A stretch of 27,778 nucleotides of DNA, taken from positions 1-27,778 of the forward strand of contig CAZDSQ010000017.1 in the NCBI GenBank assembly GCA_964508295.1, read 5' to 3'. Under the pieces are notes generated by a model. That model searched no databases. It worked only from the letters and a program-made list of their open reading frames with translations, and had not been told where the DNA came from. Position numbers and translations under genes: made by a program. The DNA comes from SIG578 sp964508295 (GTDB lineage Bacteria > Bacillota > Clostridia > Oscillospirales > Ruminococcaceae). Shown here piece by piece: positions 1-6,235 of the stretch (its first letter is position 1; every line of letters begins with the position of its first letter).

Positions 1-33
1 GAAAACGTATCGCAGGTAGCGGGAACTCTCAAG

Positions 34-72
34 GTTATGAGCCCGACGAGCTACCAACTGCTCTACTCCGCG
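34..72 (-). tRNA. 5' portion of initiator tRNA-Met (CAT anticodon), 3' half not recognisable
   Basis: Read on the minus strand from 72 downward, the sequence gives an acceptor 5' strand CGCGGAG, a D arm with stem GAGC (63-60) pairing GCTC (51-48), an anticodon stem starting TCGGG, and a loop CTCATAA with anticodon CAT at 39-37. The GGG run in the anticodon stem is typical of initiator tRNA. The 3' side of that stem reads CCTTG instead of the expected CCCGA, and positions 1-31 hold no T-loop signature and no acceptor 3' strand. A full tRNA would end about 4 nt beyond the window. So either the gene is broken, or the window edge is a misjoined contig end. The 5' half is clear; the state of the whole gene is not. 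Confidence 0.6.
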
Positions 73-78
73 ATATTT
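54..78. repeat. 25-bp direct repeat, copy 1 (tRNA 5' end plus flank)
   Basis: This 25-bp stretch is identical to 236-260. It covers the first 19 nt of the tRNA and 6 nt of upstream flank (ATTT side). Identity breaks at once on both sides, so the repeat has sharp ends. The two copies bracket the hairpin-rich segment at 79-235. Confidence 0.9.
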
Positions 79-235
79 AGTTTTTATATAAAGGCTATTT
101 GCCTTAATATCCCATTTACGCTCGTCGGTCTACGCCCGACGGCTTCCGTTTGCGGTACCCGAAATCAAAAGATTTCGACCGCGGCACCCGCTTGTGCCTC
201 GCTTTATCTCGCGCCGCGAGCGCTCGGCAACGCGC
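79..235. repeat. hairpin-packed segment between two tRNA 5' copies
   Basis: About 157 bp of non-coding sequence with at least four stem-loops in a row. 91-105 is AAGGC/GCCTT with a 5-nt loop. 124-140 is GTCGG/CCGAC with a 7-nt loop. 152-182 is a long stem, GCGGT plus CGAAATC pairing with GATTTCG plus ACCGC, with an AAAA loop and a 3-nt bulge. 183-198 is GGCAC/GTGCC. The palindrome GAGCGCTC lies at 218-225. The middle is much richer in GC than the AT-rich flanks. No protein family is recognisable in any frame. It looks like a small structured repeat or RNA-like element; I do not recognise the family. Confidence 0.55.
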
Positions 236-254
236 CCAACTGCTCTACTCCGCG
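236..254 (-). pseudogene. second copy of the initiator tRNA 5' end (truncated)
   Basis: The minus strand from 254 to 236 repeats the tRNA acceptor and first D-stem bases (CGCGGAGTAGAGCAGTTGG) found at 72-54. The match stops there: the sequence then runs into a GC-rich hairpin segment instead of the rest of a D arm. This copy lies closest to the consensus promoter at 278-306. It is therefore the position where a normal tRNA transcript would begin. Confidence 0.55.
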
Positions 255-260
255 ATATTT
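236..260. repeat. 25-bp direct repeat, copy 2
   Basis: Identical to 54-78. It is the promoter-proximal copy of the tRNA 5' end and bounds the hairpin-rich segment on its right side. Such duplication could come from insertion, slippage, unequal recombination between tRNA copies, or a misassembly near the contig end. Confidence 0.9.
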
Positions 261-277
261 GCCCTTCAGCATAGTTT

Positions 278-306
278 ATTATACTACCAAAAAGTTAGTT
301 TGTCAA
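278..306 (-). promoter_or_regulatory. consensus sigma-A promoter for the tRNA region
   Basis: On the minus strand, TTGACA (306-301) and TATAAT (283-278) are separated by exactly 17 bp, a perfect match to the consensus. Transcription would start near 271 and run left into the tRNA 5' copy that begins at 254. This strength fits a stable-RNA gene. Confidence 0.85.
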
Positions 307-410
307 TACATTAGATTATTTTTTTGTTTGGGTTTGCATTTTATATTTATGATGGCATAACAATATAAAACTATTATATACAAATAAAATTAAAATATGC
401 ACACGTTAAG
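307..410. other. AT-rich spacer, nothing recognised
   Basis: About 100 bp of AT-rich sequence between the tRNA promoter and the udk terminator. I see no ribosome binding site, no coding frame with a family signature and no repeat. Confidence 0.6.
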
Positions 411-440
411 AAAAATGCTCGCCGAGAGGCGAGCATTTTT
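411..440. terminator. bidirectional intrinsic terminator after udk
   Basis: A perfect 13-bp stem (411-423 with 428-440, core ATGCTCGCC/GGCGAGCAT) closes on a GAGA tetraloop. A-runs on the left and T-runs on the right make it work as a Rho-independent terminator on both strands. It lies 28 nt past the udk stop on the minus strand and separates udk from the tRNA promoter. Confidence 0.9.
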
Positions 441-467
441 TGATTTTGGTTATTGCACGGCGAGCCA

Positions 468-1088
468 TTATAATTCTTTTCGGCTTAGGAGCTTTTCGAT
501 CTGGGCTTTTACCAAAAGAAATGCCTGCTCGTTTTTGCCGCCGTTTAAAATGATGTCCGCGAACACCTTGGTGGGATTTACGTAGGTGTTGTGCATCGGC
601 TTGACGGTGGTCAAATACTGATGGATAACGCTGTCAAGCTCGCGGCCGCGCTCTAACATATCGCGGCGGGCGCGGCGCAAAATTCGCTCATCGGCATCGG
701 TTTCGACATATATTTTAAGGTCCATACACGCTCTTAAGGCAGGGTCGTGAAAAATGAGGATCCCGTCAATTAAAATTATCGGGCGGGGCAGAATTTCGGT
801 AACTGAGCCGCTTCGTGTATGGCGGGTAAAATCGTAAACGGGACAAAGCACCGCCTTACCGCCTTTAAGCTCACTGAGGTGGCGCACCATCAGGTCAAAC
901 TCCAGCGCCTCGGGGGCATCGTAGTTAAGATGCGCCCTTTGCTCTAAAGGCAAGTCGTCGTGCGGGAGGTAGTAGTTGTCGCAGCTGATGAGCGAAACGT
1001 GGTCGGGGAAGGCATCTTTGAGCCTTTCGGCAAAGGTGGATTTGCCCGAGCCGCTGCCGCCTGCAATACCGATAATGTATGGTTTCAT
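468..1088 (-). CDS. udk: uridine kinase
   Basis: A 206-residue cytosolic enzyme that phosphorylates uridine (and cytidine) with a nucleoside triphosphate to give UMP/CMP in pyrimidine salvage. The P-loop GGSGSGKST is at residues 10-18, followed by the substrate-side SCDNYY at about 35-40 and the Asp-rich PHDDLP segment. PVYDFTRHTR and the LIDGILIF strand, both usual in the uridine kinase/PRK family, follow. Length is normal for the family. The ATG at 1088 has an AGGAGC ribosome binding site about 8 nt upstream. The gene stands alone, with its own promoter (1145-1173) and terminator (411-440), and is divergent from the polysaccharide operon. Its function is unlikely to be linked to that operon, although both draw on nucleotide pools. 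Confidence 0.93.
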   Translation of the reverse strand: MKPYIIGIAGGSGSGKSTFAERLKDAFPDHVSLISCDNYYLPHDDLPLEQRAHLNYDAPEALEFDLMVRHLSELKGGKAVLCPVYDFTRHTRSGSVTEILPRPIILIDGILIFHDPALRACMDLKIYVETDADERILRRARRDMLERGRELDSVIHQYLTTVKPMHNTYVNPTKVFADIILNGGKNEQAFLLVKAQIEKLLSRKEL

Positions 1089-1144
1089 ATCCTAAGCTCC
1101 TGTAAATTTATTTCCATTAAAAGACGCGTATTGTATACGAGATA

Positions 1145-1173
1145 AGTATATCATTAAAAGCGCGGTTTTACAA
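1145..1173 (-). promoter_or_regulatory. sigma-A promoter of udk
   Basis: On the minus strand, TTGTAA (1173-1168) and TATACT (1150-1145) are 17 bp apart. The predicted transcription start is near 1138. A small inverted repeat CGTAT-TGT-ATACG (1127-1139) covers the predicted start and could be an operator, but it is short. Confidence 0.65.
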
Positions 1174-1322
1174 CAATTTTTTAAAGGGCGGACGGACGGT
1201 ATCGGCGTATGCATATTTTATCTTATGTTATGGGGATAATAAATACAGATTTTGCCTTATAAACCCTCGTAAAAAGGCGTCGGAGCGGGGCACCGCTAAG
1301 TCTGTCGAAAAGGCGGTTTTCC
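1174..1322. other. spacer between divergent promoters
   Basis: About 150 bp between the udk promoter and the polysaccharide promoter. The only structure I see is a small hairpin AGCGG-GGCA-CCGCT at 1284-1297. There is no coding frame with a ribosome binding site and no riboswitch fold I recognise. Confidence 0.5.
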
Positions 1323-1351
1323 TTGACATTAGTAGGCGATAGTGATATTAT
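1323..1351 (+). promoter_or_regulatory. strong sigma-A promoter of the polysaccharide operon
   Basis: TTGACA (1323-1328) and TATTAT (1346-1351) are 17 bp apart, a near-perfect consensus. Transcription should start near 1358 and leave a leader of about 50 nt before rmlA. No comparable promoter was found between the following genes, so this one may drive the operon through 18077. Confidence 0.8.
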
Positions 1352-1408
1352 ATATTAAAGTGTGTCATTGCGCCATTTTATATTTTTTTGAAAATTTGGA
1401 GGAAAAGT

Positions 1409-2305
1409 ATGAAAGGAATAATATTGGCAGGAGGCTCGGGTACCAGACTCTATCCTCTTACAAAAGTAACATCCAAACAACTGCTCCCTATTTATGACAA
1501 GCCTATGATCTATTATCCTATGTCTGTTCTTATGAAGGCGGGCATCAGAGATATTTTAATTATATCAACCCCTCAGGACACCCCGCGCTTTAAAGAGCTT
1601 CTTGGCGACGGGCATCAGTTCGGCGTAAAGCTGGAATATGCCGTTCAGCCTTCGCCCGATGGTCTTGCTCAGGCATTTATTATTGGTGCTGACTTTATCG
1701 GTGATGACTGCGTTGCAATGGTGCTCGGCGACAACATCTTTGCAGGTCACGGGCTGAAAAAACGTCTTAAGGCCGCTGTCGCAAATGCAGAGTCGGGAAA
1801 AGGAGCAACTGTTTTCGGCTATTATGTTGATGACCCCGAGCGCTTCGGCATCGTTGAATTTGATAAAGACGGGCGAGCCGTTTCCATTGAGGAAAAGCCC
1901 GCAAAGCCTAAGAGCAACTACTGTGTAACAGGACTTTATTTCTATGACAACCGCGTTGTAGAATACGCCAAGAACTTAAAGCCTTCGTCCCGCGGCGAGC
2001 TTGAGATCACAGACCTAAACCGCATCTACCTTGAGAATGACAGCTTAAATGTTGAGCTTCTCGGTCAGGGCTTTACCTGGCTTGACACAGGCACACACGA
2101 GTCGCTGGTTGAGGCTACCAACTTTGTCAAAACCATTGAGACCCATCAGCACAGAAAGATCGCCTGCCTTGAGGAGATAGCTTACCTTAACGGTTGGATC
2201 AGCCGAGAGGACGTTTTGGAGGTCTACGAGGTGCTTAAAAAGAATCAGTACGGCCAGTATCTTAAGGATGTTCTGGACGGCAAATATCTTGATGTTCTTC
2301 ATTAA
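1409..2305 (+). CDS. rmlA: glucose-1-phosphate thymidylyltransferase
   Basis: A 298-residue enzyme joining glucose-1-phosphate and dTTP to form dTDP-glucose, the first step of dTDP-L-rhamnose synthesis. The nucleotide-binding start MKGIILAGGSGTRLYP (residues 1-16), SKQLLPIYDKPM (22-33) and the metal-binding VLGDNIF (Asp108) are all present and the length is typical. The ATG at 1409 is chosen because GGAGG lies at 1398-1402, 6 nt upstream. A TTG at 1388 in the same frame would put that ribosome binding site inside the gene. It is the first gene of the operon, 18 nt before rmlB. It also supplies the amino-sugar branch encoded at 12187-13710. Confidence 0.95.
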   Translation: MKGIILAGGSGTRLYPLTKVTSKQLLPIYDKPMIYYPMSVLMKAGIRDILIISTPQDTPRFKELLGDGHQFGVKLEYAVQPSPDGLAQAFIIGADFIGDDCVAMVLGDNIFAGHGLKKRLKAAVANAESGKGATVFGYYVDDPERFGIVEFDKDGRAVSIEEKPAKPKSNYCVTGLYFYDNRVVEYAKNLKPSSRGELEITDLNRIYLENDSLNVELLGQGFTWLDTGTHESLVEATNFVKTIETHQHRKIACLEEIAYLNGWISREDVLEVYEVLKKNQYGQYLKDVLDGKYLDVLH

Positions 2306-2323
2306 AAGACGGAGGGTGCACAA

Positions 2324-3349
2324 ATGAAAAAGACAATTATCGTAACCGGCGGAGCGGGTTTTATCGGAAGTAACTTTGTTTTCCATATGCTCAAAAAATA
2401 TCCCGACTATCGCATTATATGTCTGGACAAGCTTACCTATGCGGGAAATCTTTCAACCCTAAAGCCTGTTATGGACAACCCCAACTTCCGCTTTGTAAAG
2501 GCTGACATCTGCGATAGAGAGGCGGTTGAAAAGCTCTTTGAGGAGGAAAAGCCTGACATCGTTGTAAACTTTGCGGCTGAGAGCCACGTTGACCGCTCGA
2601 TTGAGGATCCCGGCATCTTCCTTAAGACTAACATTCTCGGAACTCAGACCCTTATGGACGCCTGCCGCAAGTACGGCATCGAGCGTTACCATCAGGTTTC
2701 GACAGATGAGGTCTACGGCGACCTGCCCCTTGACAGACCCGACCTCTTTTTTACCGAGGAGACCCCTATTCACACAAGCTCTCCCTACAGCAGTTCTAAA
2801 GCGGGCGCTGACCTGCTTGTTCTGGCTTATTACAGAACCTTTGGCCTGCCCGTAACCGTTAGCCGCTGCTCTAACAACTACGGCCCCTACCACTTCCCCG
2901 AAAAGCTTATTCCTCTTATGATTGCCAATGCGCTTAACGATAAGCCCCTCCCCGTTTACGGCAAGGGCGAAAACGTTCGTGATTGGCTCTACGTTGAGGA
3001 TCACTGTAAGGCTATCGACTTAATTATCCACAAGGGCAGAGTAGGCGAGGTTTATAACATCGGCGGCCATAACGAAATGGCTAACATTGATATTGTCAAA
3101 ATCATCTGCAAGGCTCTCGATAAGCCCGAAAGTCTTATCACCTACGTTACCGACCGTAAGGGACACGATATGCGTTACGCTATCGACCCCACAAAGATCC
3201 ACAGCGAGCTCGGCTGGCTGCCTGAAACTATGTTCCGTGACGGAATTAAAAAGACAATTCAGTGGTATCTCGATAACAAGGACTGGTGGGAGGAGATCAT
3301 CAGCGGCGAGTATCAGAACTACTACGATAAGATGTATTCAAACAGATAA
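2324..3349 (+). CDS. rmlB: dTDP-glucose 4,6-dehydratase
   Basis: A 341-residue extended short-chain dehydrogenase that converts dTDP-glucose to dTDP-4-keto-6-deoxyglucose using bound NAD+. The Rossmann motif GGAGFIGSNF is at residues 9-18, the STDEVYG segment with the Thr-Asp-Glu catalytic group at 126-132, and the YxxxK pair is Tyr155/Lys159. NNYGPY and the RDWLYVEDH region also match RmlB. The start has GGAGG 8-12 nt upstream. Its product is the branch point for RmlC/RmlD (rhamnose) and for the FdtA/QdtA-like isomerase further down the operon. Confidence 0.96.
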   Translation: MKKTIIVTGGAGFIGSNFVFHMLKKYPDYRIICLDKLTYAGNLSTLKPVMDNPNFRFVKADICDREAVEKLFEEEKPDIVVNFAAESHVDRSIEDPGIFLKTNILGTQTLMDACRKYGIERYHQVSTDEVYGDLPLDRPDLFFTEETPIHTSSPYSSSKAGADLLVLAYYRTFGLPVTVSRCSNNYGPYHFPEKLIPLMIANALNDKPLPVYGKGENVRDWLYVEDHCKAIDLIIHKGRVGEVYNIGGHNEMANIDIVKIICKALDKPESLITYVTDRKGHDMRYAIDPTKIHSELGWLPETMFRDGIKKTIQWYLDNKDWWEEIISGEYQNYYDKMYSNR

Positions 3350-3365
3350 AACGGAGGGAAATCAA

Positions 3366-4265
3366 ATGAAGGTGCTTGTAACGGGCGTTTGCGGTCAGCT
3401 TGGGCACGACGTTGTCGCTGAGCTTGTAAGCCGCGGACACAGTGCGGTCGGTTCAGACCTTGCCGCGAAGTACGATGGCGCGCTGACAACGCCTTACATT
3501 TCCCTTGATATAACCGATAAAGAGGCGGTAAATCGCGTTGTCGCTGAGGTAAAGCCTGACGCTGTTATTCACTGCGCCGCCTGGACTGCCGTTGACGCGG
3601 CCGAGGATGAGGAAAACAGAGCAAAGGTTTTCGCCGTCAACGAGGCGGCCACGCTCTATATCGCAGAAGCCGCAAAAGCTATCGATGCCAAAATGATGTA
3701 TATCAGCACCGACTATGTTTTTGACGGTAAGGGTGAAACTCCTTGGAAACCCGACGATAAAAATTACGCCCCTCTTAACGTTTACGGAAAATCCAAGCTC
3801 GGCGGCGAAATGGCCGTCAGCGACACCCTTGAAAAGTTCTTTGTTGTTCGCATCGCTTGGGTCTTCGGCAAAAACGGCAATAATTTTATAAAAACTATGC
3901 TGAATATCGGTAAAAAATATCCCGAGCTGCGAGTGGTAGCCGACCAGATCGGCACCCCGACCTACACCTTCGATTTAGCGCGGCTTCTTGTCGATATGAC
4001 AGAAACCGACAAATACGGCTACTATCACGCCACAAACGAGGGCGGCTATATCAGCTGGTATGACTTTGCCTGTGAAATTTTTAAACAGGCGGGGTATGAC
4101 ACTAAAGTTCGCGCGGTTACAACCGAGGAGTACGGACTTTCAAAAGCGGCCCGACCCTTTAACAGCCGCCTTGATAAATCCAAACTAAAAGAAATGGGCT
4201 TTGAGCCTCTGCCGACTTGGCAGAACGCACTGAGCCGATATTTAAAAGAAATAATTACCGATTAA
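3366..4265 (+). CDS. rmlD: dTDP-4-dehydrorhamnose reductase
   Basis: A 299-residue NAD(P)H-dependent reductase that carries out the last step to dTDP-L-rhamnose. It shows the glycine-rich GVCGQLGHD at residues 7-15, STDYVFDG at 114-121 and the YGKSK motif with Tyr140/Lys144, all usual for RmlD. The reading frame stays open upstream to 3087, but that stretch overlaps rmlB. The ATG at 3366 has GGAGGG 8-13 nt upstream and gives the family length. The order A-B-D-C puts rmlD before rmlC, although RmlC acts first. Confidence 0.95.
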   Translation: MKVLVTGVCGQLGHDVVAELVSRGHSAVGSDLAAKYDGALTTPYISLDITDKEAVNRVVAEVKPDAVIHCAAWTAVDAAEDEENRAKVFAVNEAATLYIAEAAKAIDAKMMYISTDYVFDGKGETPWKPDDKNYAPLNVYGKSKLGGEMAVSDTLEKFFVVRIAWVFGKNGNNFIKTMLNIGKKYPELRVVADQIGTPTYTFDLARLLVDMTETDKYGYYHATNEGGYISWYDFACEIFKQAGYDTKVRAVTTEEYGLSKAARPFNSRLDKSKLKEMGFEPLPTWQNALSRYLKEIITD

Positions 4266-4274
4266 TAGAGTGTA

Positions 4275-4301
4275 GGGGAGGGGAGACCCATTCCCCTCCT
4301 C
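4275..4301. repeat. GC-rich palindromic intergenic hairpin
   Basis: Positions 4275-4284 (GGGGAGGGGA) pair with 4292-4301, with one G-T pair and a 7-nt loop GACCCAT. No T-run follows, so it is not a standard terminator. It lies in the 105-bp gap between rmlD and rmlC, the longest gap inside the operon. It could be a dispersed intergenic repeat, an mRNA-stability hairpin or a weak attenuator. Confidence 0.55.
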
Positions 4302-4370
4302 CCGCAAGCATAAATGCGACACTATTAAGAATCTCCATTTATATGCAAAAGATATATAGAGGTAACAAAT

Positions 4371-4973
4371 ATGGGACAAATTAAGGTTACAAAATGCGAT
4401 ATTGAAGGGCTTTATATCATAGAGCCCGCAGTTCACGGCGACAGCCGCGGATATTTTATGGAGACCTACAGCCAGCGAGATATGCAGGAAGCAGGTCTTG
4501 ATATGGTCTTTGTGCAAGATAATCAGAGTATGAGCACAAAGGGCGTTTTAAGAGGTCTGCATTTTCAAAAAGAGTTTCCGCAGGGAAAATTAGTGCGCGT
4601 TATAAAGGGCAGGGTCTTCGATGTTGCGGTAGACTTAAGACGCGGTAGCGCTACTTACGGAAAGTGGTTCGGCGTCGAGCTTTCTGAGGAGAACAAAAAG
4701 CAGTTTTATATCTCTGAGGGCTTTGCCCACGGCTTTTTGGTGCTCTCGGATATGGCCGAGTTCTGCTATAAGGTAACCGATTTTTATCACCCCGGTGACG
4801 AAGGCGGCCTTGCTTGGAACGACCCCGAGATAAATATAAAATGGCCCGAGGTTGTAGGCAAGTATAGCGGCTCTGCATCTGCAGAGGGTTACACCTTAGA
4901 GGACGGCACGCCGCTTAACTTAAGCGACAAGGACCAGAAATGGTCGGGCATTCACGATACCTTTAGTTTTTAA
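4371..4973 (+). CDS. rmlC: dTDP-4-dehydrorhamnose 3,5-epimerase
   Basis: A 200-residue cupin-fold enzyme that epimerises C3 and C5 of dTDP-4-keto-6-deoxyglucose, giving the substrate of RmlD. Family blocks DSRGYFMETY (24-33), VLRGLHFQ with catalytic His64, FDVAVDLR (83-90) and ISEGFAHGF (114-122) are present, and Tyr133 matches the usual catalytic tyrosine. The ATG at 4371 follows AGAGGT. Unlike most neighbours it is not tightly packed against the gene before it: a hairpin-bearing gap of 105 bp precedes it. The set A-B-D-C is complete, so rhamnose synthesis is encoded here in full. Confidence 0.95.
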   Translation: MGQIKVTKCDIEGLYIIEPAVHGDSRGYFMETYSQRDMQEAGLDMVFVQDNQSMSTKGVLRGLHFQKEFPQGKLVRVIKGRVFDVAVDLRRGSATYGKWFGVELSEENKKQFYISEGFAHGFLVLSDMAEFCYKVTDFYHPGDEGGLAWNDPEINIKWPEVVGKYSGSASAEGYTLEDGTPLNLSDKDQKWSGIHDTFSF

Positions 4974-4992
4974 GAGGACTTGGAGAGAAGAT

Positions 4993-6210
4993 ATGCAACA
5001 CGTATTTATTGTAGGGTCAAAATCCCTTGGAGCATACGGCGGTTACGAAACCTTTGTGGACAAGCTCACGCAGTACCATCAGAATAACGAGAATATCAGG
5101 TATCATATAGCCTGCAAGGCTAACGGCGACGGCTGTATGGATGAAAGCACCCTCTCGGGCGTAGAAAAGATAAACGACAGCGAGTTTGTTTATCATAACG
5201 CCCATTGCTTTAAGATAAAGGTCCCTGAAGCGCTGGGCCCCGCAGTTGCAATCTATTATGATGTTGCGGCGCTAAATTACTGCTGCAAGTATATTAAAGA
5301 AAACAAAATTGAGAATGCCATTGTTTATATCTTGGCCTGCCGCATCGGACCTTTTGCCGCGCACTTCAGGCGCAAAATTCACGCTCTTGGCGGCAGAGTT
5401 TTCTTAAATCCCGACGGACACGAGTGGATGCGCGCAAAGTGGAACGCTCCTATCCGCAAGTACTGGAAAATATCCGAGCAGATGATGGTAAAGAATAGCG
5501 ACCTTGTTATCTGCGATTCTGTTAATATTGAAAAATACATTCACGAGTGCTATGACAATAAGGGAATAAAGGGTGCAAGCCCCGAAACCACCTTTATTGC
5601 CTACGGTGCTGACCTTGAAAGAAGCACCCTTTCAGACGACTCTCCCGAGCTTACCGCTTGGTATAATGAGAAGGGTCTTTCCAAAAACAATTACTACCTC
5701 GTAGTTGGCAGGTTTGTTCCCGAAAACAACTACGAAACTATGATAAGAGAGTTTATGAAGAGCAAAACCGATAAGGATTTTGCCATCATAACCAATGTAA
5801 ACGATAAGTTTTTAGAGGAGCTTGAAGGCCGCCTTGGCTTCAAAAAGGATAAGCGCATCAAGTTTGTCGGAACTGTTTATAACCAGCAGCTTCTTAAGAA
5901 AATTCGCGAAAATGCCTACGCATATTTTCACGGACACGAGGTCGGCGGCACCAACCCCAGCCTTATTGAAGCGCTCGGCTCAACAGACCTTAACCTGCTT
6001 TTAGGTGTCGGCTTTAACCGTGAGGTCGCACAGGATTGCGCACTCTACTTTAGTAAAGAGAGCGGAAACCTTGCCGACCTTATAGACTCGGCAGATAAAA
6101 TGACCGAGGATGAGATTGCCAAAATGGGCGAAAAGGCTAAGGCAAGGGTCAAAGAGGCGTATAGCTGGCAGTATATATGCGATAAATATGAGAAGGCTTT
6201 TTTGGGCTGA
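4993..6210 (+). CDS. GT4-type glycosyltransferase with DUF1972 N-terminus, probable rhamnosyltransferase
   Basis: A 405-residue cytoplasmic or membrane-associated transferase. The N-terminal block VFIVGSKSLGAYGGYETF (residues 4-21) is the DUF1972 signature found in rhamnosyltransferases of streptococcal capsule and rhamnan clusters. The C-terminal half carries a GT-B nucleotide-sugar site: VVGRFVPENN at 237-246 and GGTNPSLIEALGS at 318-330. It directly follows the complete rml set, which supports L-rhamnose as the sugar it moves. Acceptor and linkage cannot be read from the sequence. The ATG at 4993 has a purine-rich GGAGAGAAG upstream. It is 19 nt after rmlC. Confidence 0.8.
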   Translation: MQHVFIVGSKSLGAYGGYETFVDKLTQYHQNNENIRYHIACKANGDGCMDESTLSGVEKINDSEFVYHNAHCFKIKVPEALGPAVAIYYDVAALNYCCKYIKENKIENAIVYILACRIGPFAAHFRRKIHALGGRVFLNPDGHEWMRAKWNAPIRKYWKISEQMMVKNSDLVICDSVNIEKYIHECYDNKGIKGASPETTFIAYGADLERSTLSDDSPELTAWYNEKGLSKNNYYLVVGRFVPENNYETMIREFMKSKTDKDFAIITNVNDKFLEELEGRLGFKKDKRIKFVGTVYNQQLLKKIRENAYAYFHGHEVGGTNPSLIEALGSTDLNLLLGVGFNREVAQDCALYFSKESGNLADLIDSADKMTEDEIAKMGEKAKARVKEAYSWQYICDKYEKAFLG

Positions 6211-6235
6211 ATCGATTTTATTGAGAGTGATATAA

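Noticed and set aside
37..360. 107-codon plus-strand reading frame across the tRNA region
   Set aside because: It runs antisense through both tRNA copies and the hairpin element, has no ribosome binding site and no recognisable family. It is probably spurious.
397..585. 62-codon plus-strand frame over the terminator and the end of udk
   Set aside because: It starts in the terminator and is antisense to udk, with no ribosome binding site.
1174..1322. Riboswitch or attenuator upstream of rmlA
   Set aside because: The only hairpin (1284-1297) lies upstream of the promoter and so outside the predicted leader; no known riboswitch pattern was recognised.
1140..1400. Phase-variable (invertible) promoter of the polysaccharide operon
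   Set aside because: I looked for inverted repeats flanking the promoter and found none of useful length, and no recombinase gene is in the window.
2459..3004. 181-codon minus-strand frame inside rmlB
   Set aside because: A shadow of the rmlB codon pattern; no ribosome binding site or motif.
3087..3365. N-terminal extension of rmlD by 93 codons
   Set aside because: It overlaps rmlB in another frame and lacks family similarity. The ATG at 3366 has a good ribosome binding site and gives the normal length.
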